Source of the DNA: Tridacna crocea
Taxonomy: Eukaryota > Mollusca > Bivalvia > Cardiida > Cardiidae
DNA length: 64,000 nucleotides
Direction: 5' to 3'
NCBI GenBank assembly: GCA_943736015.1
Contig: OX031059.1
Location: 19,778,001-19,842,000 of the forward strand
A model generated the notes under the pieces. That model did not search any database. It was not told where the DNA came from and saw only the letters and a list, made by a program, of their open reading frames with translations. The position numbers and the translations under genes are program-made. Below, piece after piece: positions 10,190-19,338 of the stretch (position 1 is the stretch's first letter; the number at the start of each line of letters is the position of its first letter).

Positions 10190-11354
10190 ACTGAGGTTGT
10201 TGATAAAAAATTATAAGATAAAGTCTTATATGTAAATACCTTAAGTTTTTGACAAACTATTTCCTCTGGAAGTTGATGAGTATTAATCCTCTCTTCTTCA
10301 CCTTCACTAGCAGTATCAGTGCTTGAGTTAAGAATCTGAAGAAAATGAATTAAATAGTTTTTCATGTATGTTGGGTTATTTTTCATCCTTTTTATCCTTT
10401 GCTTTTCATTCTAACCTTCACAATGCTAAAATCAAGTAAACTTGCTTTTACCATCAGTGCAGATCAAGATCAGACTACACAGAGCATGCAGACTAATCTT
10501 TGATCTATATTGTCCAATACCTTACTACAGGTTATGGTTGAAACAACCTTGCACAATGTTTGAAAAAAGTTCATCATGTTTACTCAGCATTGTAAATGTT
10601 GACAAAAGTCAACGTAAATGTTAAAGAATACATTTGTCAACCACCTGAAAGATTGGCACAGTGCTGTCCCTGTGATTATTTTCAACAATGAAAAAGACAC
10701 TGCATGTAAATGTTACTTATTTCAAAGAAGCTCCAAGAATGGTTTTCATCAATGTTGAAATTTTAGTGCTTACCATCAGCAAGCCTGTTTCATGAAGTAA
10801 TTGCTTCAAGTCTTCTTTTAAGGCAGTGGTATCTAAGATGGCCTTTTTCATTCGTACACTGTACCCATCATAGTTTTCAAGAGGTCTTTTTCGTCATACA
10901 GAGCGTCCAAATACATGTTTTTGGACAACACGAACACCTGAAATGGGAGAATCAGATTTTTTGTAAAAATGTTAAAAGAACACAGTTTGATTAGCATGGA
11001 TCTTTTGTTCACCAAACATTTTGGTTTCCATTCTTAGTCCAAGTTTATTTCCAAATGCATAACAGGGTTAGTGAGGCTCAGTGGTTAAAGCTTGTAATCT
11101 CAGACCTGTGAGGTATTGTGGTCACACTGATTGTGGTTCAAAGTTTCAAGTCCCAACAACAGACCTTCTGGTCACATGAGAAATATAAAATGAAAAAAAA
11201 ATTGTCGAAAGCGGCAGCAAACATTATAAATACACTTCGAAAGCGATGCAAAGCATCACACAAATGTCACAAATTTTCAGAACAAATGGGGAAAGCTTCT
11301 GATGTTTGTTGTAGTACTGTACATTGTATAATGAAAATGCACAAGACCTCTATT

Positions 11355-11505
11355 TTAACTCTACCACACAATCCTGACTTTAAACAACCCAAACAAAGAA
11401 GCATTTTGAAAACATTGTGGGAAAAGGAGAAAATGCTGATAACCAGCATTTTCTCCATTTCCCGCATTGTTTTCTACCCTATCAAAGACATTTTATATAT
11501 TTTTT
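11355..11505 (+). repeat. MITE-1 left and central part
   Basis: It begins TTAACTCTACCACACAATCC and has a full centre (GCTGATAACCAGC). It is truncated after CCCTATCAAAGACA. It lies just downstream of the SWIM exon donor on the other strand. Confidence 0.7.
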
Positions 11506-12464
11506 ATCACAACTGGACAATGTAAAAAAAAATACCTGTTTTTATGGGTTTGGTTAGCTTCTTTGCTTTTCTTGAAGGCAGGTGCTATTTCTGTTCCTTG
11601 GAAGTGCAGCTTTCTGGTGCATCATTTAAAGATTCTTGAAAGTCCAATAGGCCAAAAAGTACAATGGCTATATGATTGCACTTTCCTCCAAGTCCTGCTG
11701 CACATAAATCTGTACTTTCCTTTCATAACTTCACCAGTGCTGTTTTTTAAAACTAAATCTGTTTGAAATGTCTTGCTCTTGTATGATGACAACACCATTC
11801 CACTGACATGTGTGTAGTCTTCCAATTTATTAAATTTTACATCACTTACATGACCAGATTTAAAAAAGTTAAAACCTTTCCTCAGTGGTTTCTGGGCAAC
11901 AGGTAAATCTGTGATTGTAACAGAGTCTTCAATGTCAGAGTCTGCAGCATGAACTATCATTAATTTTCTTTTAACTAGATAGTCAACTATGCAAGCATAG
12001 TTGAAACCTCTTGGAATAGAACCCATATTTGTTGTCCAGTTTCTCAGTAATGGAAGTGGAAAATTAATATCTTTATGGATTCCGCAGTCTGCCTCAGTTA
12101 ACACATTCTGACTACATTCTGATCCATCCGGGTCAACAACAAACATTCTCTTGAAGATCTTTCACCCTGAAATATCAAACAATGCACAATATTTTAAAAG
12201 TTATTCTGTACATCAAGTGTAGAATGTTACTAGTCTTAGCTTCTATGTGATAGGCTTTTCAAGTTATAAGTATGCTAGCCTATATTTAGATATATTTATA
12301 AATAAATAAATCATTAATAAATGCCGTTTACAGGTGTTAAATTTATTAATTACAGCTGAATGGGAATCTAGTGCATATTGCTTAAGTTTGCATATGCTGA
12401 AGTCATCTTTTTCCACATTGGTTTAGACCAAATACAGAAAATATTCTTGTGGAAAATAACTAGA

Positions 12465-12503
12465 GGCGCTTGAGCGCCTGTATCGCTCCACAGGCCTGAT
12501 TTT
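12465..12503. repeat. Solo Helitron-like 5' signature
   Basis: ACTAGAGGCGCTTGAGCGCC followed by TGTATCGCTCCAC matches the layout of the HINE-D start (ACAAGAGGGCCATGATGG, CCCTGTATCGCTCACC): a short palindrome and then GTATCGCTC, but with a different palindrome. No matching 3' end was found nearby. Confidence 0.4.
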
Positions 12504-12529
12504 TCTGTAACGGTGAAGAGAAGTTTTTA

Positions 12530-12741
12530 ACAATTACCATTCATTACTGCATTTTAAGAAAAAAGGCTATGAAAAACATTGTGAGAAAAGAAGAAAATAA
12601 AAGTAACCTGCATTTTCTTAGTTTTACACAATAATTTCTACCCTTTTTGATACAAGTTTTACTAATTTGAAGATTTATGTTGTCTGCAACATCTTTCAAT
12701 TATGGCCAGTTATAAAAATTTTGTCGTCTGGTTATAGTTAA
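12530..12741 (+). repeat. MITE-1, degenerate
   Basis: It contains AACATTGTGAGAAAAGAAG and ends GTCGTCTGGTTATAGTTAA. It shares its last TTAA with the next copy. Confidence 0.65.
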
Positions 12742-12922
12742 CTCATTACCAAACGACAACATTTTAGGGTTGTCCAAATGGAAAGCATTTGTAGATGAAA
12801 AAATAAAAGTGACTGAAAATTTGAAAGTTGTTTTGTGAAGGGTAGATAACATTGTGGGAAAAGGTTACCAGCATTTTCTCCTTTTCCCACAATCTTTTCT
12901 AAAGTCTTCTTTGTCAGGGATC
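12738..12922 (-). repeat. MITE-1, centre shortened
   Basis: It starts TTAACTCATTACCAAACGAC. The left stem is shortened (GGGAAAAGGTTACCAGC) and the 3' end is missing. Confidence 0.7.
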
Positions 12923-13084
12923 AGTTTGATTGGATAACAAAATGCCTTATCACAACAGTAAAGCCCTGTCCCTCTTTGTACTAGGTCACCAGTAGGTCAA
13001 CAAACCTTTACCAGAACTAATCAAAGTGCAGAGGTTCTCTTGTTTTATATGAAAAGGATTATAGATTATGTAAAGCAACCATCT

Positions 13085-13310
13085 TTAACTCTTTACCAAA
13101 CGACAATATTTGGGATGTGACCAAACTGAAAGCATTTGCAGACAACAAATTAAACATTGATGAAATGATGATTTCTCTCTTTGATGGAGTAGAAAACACT
13201 GAGGGAAAAGGAGAAAATGCTGATTACCAGCATTTTCTCCTTTTCCAAGAGTGTTTTCCAAAGAGTCCTTCTTTAGGGTCATTAAAAGTCAGGATTGTAT
13301 GGTAAAGACT
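13085..13310 (-). repeat. MITE-1 copy, GATGTGACC subtype
   Basis: It begins TTAACTCTTTACCAAACGAC and has GATTACCAG at its centre and CTGAGGGAAAAGG stems. It is closely similar to the copy at 32021 (same TTGATGAAATGATG-type arm), defining a subtype. Confidence 0.8.
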
Positions 13311-13419
13311 TACCACCATAGGAACTAACCTGCAATACAACAATGAAATCAAAACAAACAGTTTGAGAGAAGAAATTTTTTAAAGATTTTACAAATTTAT
13401 ACCATAAAAGGAAAATGAG

Positions 13420-13813
13420 TCTCCCATAAAAGCCGTGTTTTTTTATGGATTTTTTTTTTTTAAGGAATTCTGTAGACCTCTATCTAAGGAACATTCCTGC
13501 AAAATAGTGATGCTATCCAATTAGTGGTTTGGGAGGAGAAGATTTTTAAAGGTTTTTTACTTTGGTTGCCATGGAAACCAGAATTATTCATGGAACACAG
13601 TTATTTGAAGGAATTTTAAAGAGGACCACCTAAGGAACATTCCTGTGAAATTTGGTAAAAATCCATGCAATAGTTTCTGAGGAGAAGTTTTTTAAAGAAA
13701 AAGTTTACGGACGCACGCACGGACGGACGAACGAACGGACGGACGAACGGACGGACGCACGACCGACACAACGCCATGACAATAGCTCGCTAGCCTTCGG
13801 CAAGTGGAGCTAA
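13420..13813 (+). mobile_element. HINE-D 3' fragment with GACG microsatellite
   Basis: Degenerate tandem-core sequence (GGAACATTCCTGTGAAATTTG) is followed by a CGGACGGACGAACGAACGG tract at 13709-13760 and a terminal CCTTCGGCAAGTGGAGCTAA. The same order of core, GACG tract and short 3' hairpin is seen in the elements at 40081 (inverted) and 43949. It is inserted in the large transposon. Confidence 0.7.
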
Positions 13814-14382
13814 AAACCGCCAGCACATAGAAGAAAATGGATCTTAGGGGAACCCCGAATCGTAGGGCAAAACATCAAAGTTACGGACCCGTAACCATTG
13901 GAATTCCCTTTCAAAAGAATATCCACAACTTAGGCTTTGGATGCATGATAAACAGTTTAGTGTATAATCAGTCTATATGGGCGATGTCTGAAAACATAAG
14001 GACGGCGATTCAAACTCGCTCAGAGTCACAGCTCGTCGGGCTAGTTGGCAAGATATTTCTCTTAATTTACCTGTTAGTAAATCTCTTTTTTGAACAACTT
14101 GTGTTCGCCGCAAAGCCTCAACAATTCAGCCTTCTTGCGAGATCCTTTGCATCTTTGTCCTCAACAACTGGATCAGGTAGTACGGCGCCTTTTATATGTT
14201 CTTCTCATAGTTTCACTATTCTGTGCACCATAATTATTGCAATCCAAGATTCCCCCCAAATAATCCCACAATGCAACGCGATAAACAACGCGTGACGGTT
14301 TGAGGCCTATTCACAATCAATAAATGTCTACTTCCATCTTGAAACAATGGCTTCCGTTCATGATTCTGATTGGTGGATTATT

Positions 14383-14614
14383 ACGTGCGCACGTAATAAC
14401 TAATACGTGCGCACGTATTAGCTACTGCGTGCGCACGCAGTAGCTATTACGTGCGCACGTATTAGTTAATACGTGCGCACGTATTAGTTATTACGTGCGC
14501 ACGTAATAGCTACTGCGTGCGCACGTATTAGTTAATACGTGCGCACGTATTAGCTACTGCGTGCGCACGTAATAACTAATACGTGCGCACGTATTAGCTA
14601 CTGCGTGCGCACGT
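14383..14614. repeat. Right array of eleven 12-bp palindromes, exact 22-bp period
   Basis: Palindromes of the ACGTGCGCACGT type begin at 14383, 14405, 14427, 14449, 14471, 14493, 14515, 14537, 14559, 14581 and 14603, always 22 bases apart. The last two fall in the inverted repeat. Spacer order differs from the left array, so the two arrays have changed in unit number or content independently. Confidence 0.92.
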
Positions 14615-14654
14615 AGTATAAAATATATCTTCCATGTCACTTTTGTGCCACCGT
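14581..14654 (-). repeat. Right terminal inverted repeat (74 bp)
   Basis: Exact inverse of 3061-3134, ending GTGCCACCGT. Confidence 0.95.
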
Positions 14655-14662
14655 ATAAAAGT
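14655..14662. repeat. Right copy of 8-bp direct repeat ATAAAAGT
   Basis: Identical to 3053-3060 and immediately adjacent to the right inverted repeat. Confidence 0.6.
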
Positions 14663-14748
14663 GGCGATGTTAAACTGTGGTGTTTGCCAACTTAAATTAC
14701 CGGAGTAAAACAAAATTGCGAACTTTCGCCGTTTAAGAAGATTTGACA

Positions 14749-15209
14749 GTACCCACGGCGGGGAATCACGTGACACAAAAACAACAAAAATGACCCGACA
14801 TTTGAAAAAATTCCCCAACTTGAGGTAAGAAAATCTTCAATAATTCCATTAATACATGACCGATTGGAATTTGGTTTGAAGTAGAGAAGGCGGAAGGACT
14901 CCAGGGATTTGCTTGATGTGTTAGATTTTTAAACAACACCCGATAAAAAAGTTATTGACGAGCAAACACATTTTTTACCCTGGGTAATTTGTTTGCTCGT
15001 CAATAACTTTTTTATCAGGTGTTGTTTAAAAAATCTAACACATCAAGCAAATCCCCGGAGTCCTTCAGCCTTCTCTGCTTCAAACAAAATTCCAATCGGT
15101 CACGTATTAACGGAATGATTGAAGATTTTCTTACCTGAAGTGGGGGAATTTCTTCAAATGTCGGGTCATTCTTTTTGCTGTTGTGTCACGTGATTCCCCG
15201 CCGTGGTAC
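14749..15209. mobile_element. Long inverted repeat / fold-back element
   Basis: The left arm 14749-14967 and right arm 14991-15209 are near-perfect inverses of about 219 bp, with a loop of about 23 bases that itself contains ACCCTGGGT. Outer ends read GTACCCACGGCGGGGAAT and its inverse, and both arms carry a CACGTG E-box. There is no coding sequence. A transcript would form a long double-stranded hairpin. It starts about 90 bp outside the 11.6-kb transposon. Confidence 0.85.
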
Positions 15210-15777
15210 CGTTTTTCCCTAATGGGTCCGGGGTTTATACATACCCTCGTTCCCACGTCCTGTGTAAAACGATACAAACTAAGTCCAGTTCCAAGAATAG
15301 CAGAAATCGTGTGTTACAAGCGGACATATCTTTGAATTGTACCTACTGGCTAGTAAGCAACGTATCTAGGTATCCTCTTTAACTAATCTGAGACCGAACT
15401 TTTGATATGAAGTGATTACAATATTGATCTTGAACACCTGGAATGTATCCTTTTTCGTACCCGGTCTTGTACGTTCCAACTGTTGCCGTGTTAGTAAAGT
15501 CGTGTTTTGAAAGTCACATTACATTTTGCCTCGCAGTAAATGGTATTTATAAGCTATAATCAACATCGGCACTATCTAGCGGTTTGGTTTTACTCTATTT
15601 TTTGAGGAAATATCTTTGTTAAGACATCAACCTAGGGAGTAGGGTGCCAACTTTGGGTGACAGATGTTTCGGTAACACACAAGTTCGGTATCATAGACTT
15701 ATAGAGTAAATCAATTGGATGTTTCGGTAACAAAGCAATTATATTGTATTTATGTCCTATGACGTTCAATCTTTACA
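15210..15777. other. Spacer with GATGTTTCGGTAAC repeats
   Basis: No gene recognised. GATGTTTCGGTAACA occurs at 15662 and again at 15719, and an inverted relative of this block lies at about 21058-21290, so it is interspersed repeat sequence. Confidence 0.5.
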
Positions 15778-16056
15778 CCTAATGTATGGCTTTGTTTTGT
15801 TCACACCTTTTACTTTTACACTTTTCACCCATTGATAGATAGGTTCCAACCTTTTATTTTTTTCATTCTCTACCCTTTTTCGCTTAATAGGCATTTCCAC
15901 ATGGTCAATACATACAGCATGAAATGGGGCATTTTTTTCCCTAGAATTTTGAGCTTGAAGTAGGGGAAGTGTCTTAAGAACCTATCTATCAAAGGATAAA
16001 CGGGCGAAAAGTGCAAAAGTAAAAGGTTTGAACAAAACAAAGCTATACATTAGGTG
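15778..16056. repeat. Inverted-repeat element, right arm interrupted
   Basis: 15778-15853 (ACACCTAATGTATGGC through GATAGATAGGTTCC) is the inverse of 15980-16056. The right arm continues after 17308, because an element is inserted at ATTAGGTG. The left arm therefore shows the uninterrupted site. Confidence 0.75.
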
Positions 16057-17300
16057 CGGTCTGACGAATCACCGAAATACCGAAATACCACCGAAACACC
16101 GAAATACCCCATATTTTTATTACTGTGTTATGATTACTATTGAAGTTCAACATGTTTATCTTTTTTTGTGGAATTTGACCCAAATAATGTCAATAGAGAT
16201 GAAGGGCTGTTAGTTAAAATCATAATGACAAAATAACAATGTATCATTGGGGCCCGACGTAAACAATGCACCGAGAGTGGCGCATGTAAGTCCACCGAAA
16301 TACCCGCTCGACATTATAAAAAATTTTTGATTTAGGGATTAAACCTCCGCAAGATTCGGCTCTTTTTCACATAAAACACAATTAGTTAAAGTAATGATCA
16401 CTATAGAGAAGATTAATGTAGAAGACTGCAGAAAAACATCGTTAGTATACATTTATCATTGATTCACGTGAAGAACAATCACCGAAATACTCCCCTGTCA
16501 AGTCCTGACATACCGAAATACCTGACCTTTATTACACAAAATACAAACTTGTGAGTCATCAGATTGAATTATCACCTATGTTTTATTTCTTTAAATCATA
16601 AGCACAAAGTATGCAAGTGCGTTCCATTTGCGAACGAAGTAAATGTACCTAAATTAGCATTGCGTGATTTATCCATCGTCATGTGTGCGTGTTGCATTTG
16701 ACATTTTCTGCTTTGTCCACTGTGTTTACGGACCTATGGGGGTGAACTGCAATTAAATCTATATTATTTAGATCGAAATTGATATTTGATTTATCGTCAG
16801 TAGACGTATAATTTAGACAGACAGGTCTACAAATTAAGGCCGGATAACATGTGTACCCGATTCAAAATGGCGTCCAGTTGTCTTTCTAGATTCGTTAATT
16901 TTTAATTTCATTCTCAAAATATCACGAAAGAAAACCATTTTTTCCCAGCATATTAATGGATATAAATCTGACACATCAACCTTGTAAAACAGCTACTGTA
17001 GTAGGAATATAAACTGCCTGAATCGATGCATTTTACTACGTTGTGAGGGTATTACGGTGGACAACAGGCTCGTATTTCAGTGAACATCCATTATGGCGGA
17101 CGTCAATGGTTTGTCGTTATTTTGTCATTTTGTTTTAAACTAACCACCTTTCATCAATATAAACATAAATTTGTGTTAAATACAAAACAAAAAAAAAAGA
17201 CAACATTTTCGCACTCATCAATATTAGTTAAATGACTTAATTGTAGAAAAAATGGGGTGTTTCGGTGGTATTTCGGTATTTCTGTGATTCGTAGGACCCC
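16057..17300. mobile_element. Non-autonomous hAT-like element with ACCGAAATACC repeats
   Basis: An 8-bp direct repeat ATTAGGTG flanks it (16049-16056 and 17301-17308). Inverted ends are CGGTCTGACGAATCACCG on the left and the inverse of GGTCCTACGAATCACAG on the right, each followed by several CCGAAATACC units. More copies of the motif lie inside at about 16295, 16484 and 16510. The 8-bp duplication fits hAT, though P-type elements also make 8-bp duplications. It encodes no protein. Confidence 0.8.
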
Positions 17301-17308
17301 ATTAGGTG

Positions 17309-18588
17309 TAAAGAACATCACAGAACAAAAACACAATATCAGGGGTAAAAGTTTTCCGTATTGTGACAGAATTCTGTATTTTCAGGGGCCGTCCTGGTCA
17401 TTTTTCCAAATCGTCTAAATCCGAGGAGAAAAATTTAGGATGGGGTGAGGGGGTTACCCCTTTATCTTGTATCTTTTGCAAGTCAACAGATTGTCAGATG
17501 CCGTATCAATAAAATTTATTGTCCCACTGCATTTGCTTTGTCTGGGGTTGATCTCGGCATGGCTCTCGTCAAACGTCTTGTGAGAGATTCCGATACGGAA
17601 TCAGCCGAGTTCAGTGGCCAAGTATCGGTTAGCCAGTGTGTGAGAACACCTATTAATGTACGTGATTCACGTATAAAGTAGAAAAATCATGTACAGTTTT
17701 TCTCTGCTATAACTACCAGAACATACAAAAACTCGTCCATAAAACAATGACATTCACAGAACTTTGTAATTTCGGATATAATTTGGCACCGAAATGTTCA
17801 CAGTAATTCACTCTTGCTTAGGGTTTCCCGATTCTAAAAATGGACATTGAAACGGAACGTTCTAAGGTTGTCGTATGATGTTATATTGTTCGTGTCCAAA
17901 ATGTTGCGGCTGTGTTTTGATTGGTTTGCCTACTTTAATATTTTGGCCGCTAAGATTGTGAAAGAAAATCAAGCATTACCAAAGCGGTTTGTTCTAGTGG
18001 ACGAATATTGGATGCAATTTGATTGTTAGCGAGCAAAAGATGGCTCAGGTTAAATTATCTATGTTCTTTAAATAACAAATGAATGTCAGAGCTGCGGATT
18101 GGCAACTATCTTCCGATGTTAATATAGTACGTGCTACTCAAACTCCTTAATGACCGAAAAGGGGGGGGGGATTCATTCATACACCATTATCCGATTTGCA
18201 GTGGTGGGCCAATGATTAACTATAGCCGAAAGTCATTGGGTTGTGGCTTCCGATGGAGATAAGCTATTGAGAAATCTGGGAATCGATTGTAGTTGGTACC
18301 AAAGCTCATTCAGTTGCGAAACGTGAATACTGCTTATAGGCATAACTTCTATTACGCATGTGCGTAAGGAAAAAAATCAAGAATAGGTCATAGGTTGCCT
18401 CTTTTCGGGTATTTTTCAGTTTGGACATTTTTCTAAAACAGCCAAGATCAGAAATATCTTGATTTTATGGCTCCGATTCCATTCCACTGATTCCAAATTG
18501 CTCTCGTCATCTGCCTAAAAAATGGCCAAATTCGGCATGCATATAATTTACTTTTTCCTAGTTATGCCTATGCTGCTTGTTTTTATGT
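17309..18588. other. Spacer, no gene recognised
   Basis: An open frame at 17445-17681 has no recognised motif. Its ATG at 17560 (MALVKRLVRDSDTESAEF) lies in slightly more G+C-rich sequence and could be a small first exon, but nothing supports it. A G9 run lies at about 18162. Confidence 0.4.
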
Positions 18589-18817
18589 TTAACTCCTTAC
18601 CACACGAGAAAAATTTAGACTGGTCCATATTGAAAGCATTTGCAGATGACAAGATAAAGGTGACTGAAAAATTGAAATTTGTTCTGGGAAGGGTAGAAAA
18701 CACTGTGGGAAAAGGAGAAAATGCTGGTTACCAGCATTTTCTCCTTTTACCACAGTGTTTTCAAAATGCTTCTTTCTCAGGGGCGTCAAAAGTAGGGATT
18801 GTGTGGTAATGGGTTAA
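18589..18817 (-). repeat. MITE-1, complete well-preserved copy
   Basis: TTAA at both ends (start TTAACTCCTTACCACACGAG). The central stem is nearly perfect from GAAAACACTGTGGG to its inverse, with GGTTACC at the centre. Confidence 0.92.
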
Positions 18818-19338
18818 GCGTTTTGTTATGTGACTTGCATTAATCACACTCTAGGATCCACCATAGTGATAACAAACACGAAAATTGGCCGGAAAAATGA
18901 TAAACATTTATTTCGTTGGATTTCTTGACAAACTTGACAACTTGGCAAGTTTCTCATAAATTTTGATCCCTGAGCCCGTATTTTTAATTGAAGTGACATG
19001 TGTTTGACGCTGAAAAAGATCTGCCTAATTGTCTGTCTGACGCGTGAAATTATCGTCTAGAGCTCCATATAAACTAACTTGCATGCATCCGGCAGAAATA
19101 TGGACTAAACACGATCAGTATAAAATGCGAAGGAGACGCGTGTAATCTAATTAAGCTGGTGAGTCATTTATGACAAAGTAACAAAGATGTTAATCTTCTT
19201 ATCTAGTGTAAAGTGACAGATTTTAAAGTTAACTGAAACTGCAATTCAAAATGACTAACTGATGTCAAATCATGTGGTAATACTTCTCCAAAAATTAAGT
19301 GACACGAAAAATCGATCGTAAAAAAAAAAAAAAAGTGG

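Larger units (their letters stand above)
8717..12166 (-). pseudogene. SWIM zinc-finger / YqaJ-type nuclease, broken
   Basis: Four exons are inferred on the - strand: about 12166-11536, 10937-10774, 10335-10240 and 9448-8717, with AG/GT borders and compatible phases. The last exon is open and encodes a YqaJ-like recombinase nuclease. It has TRGQANNPLWFRH, GRITASKAKKF, YGIDNE, ASPDG, LVEIKC and YYQIQMQMG, which correspond to the conserved E, D, ExK and QxQ positions of the lambda-exonuclease fold. Exon 1 encodes an N-terminal region and, in a second frame, CAAGLGGKCNHIAIVLFG, the C-terminal half of a SWIM finger. Lesions are a frameshift at about 11697-11712, TAG at 11585-11587 and TGA at 10894-10896; the expected first Cys of the CxC pair reads Tyr. 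The true start exon is unresolved; coding-like sequence on the - strand at about 14100-14250 may belong to it. Its likely role is DNA end processing during transposition. Confidence 0.8.
3061..14654. mobile_element. Two-gene THAP-DDE / SWIM-YqaJ DNA transposon (ISL2EU-like)
   Basis: An 11,594-bp element is bounded by perfect 74-bp terminal inverted repeats beginning ACGGTGGCACAAAAGTG. Inside each end is an array of 12-bp palindromes. It carries a + strand transposase gene (3368-7252) and a convergent - strand nuclease gene (about 12166-8717). From family knowledge, transposons pairing a Harbinger-related DDE transposase with a YqaJ-type nuclease are classed as ISL2EU; placing this one there is an inference from domain content. 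Many MITE copies and a Helitron-like fragment (13420-13813) sit inside its introns and spacers. Both genes carry inactivating lesions, so this copy is probably not autonomous. Confidence 0.85.

Noticed and set aside
13837-14295. 152-codon + strand frame inside the large transposon
   Set aside because: There are no recognised motifs and no splice context. The opposite strand fits better as possible 5' sequence of the nuclease gene.
18522-18809. 95-codon frame and many similar 60-100-codon frames
   Set aside because: Recurring peptides of the type [13 protein letters not shown] come from the MITE-1 central palindrome in its different frames and are not proteins.
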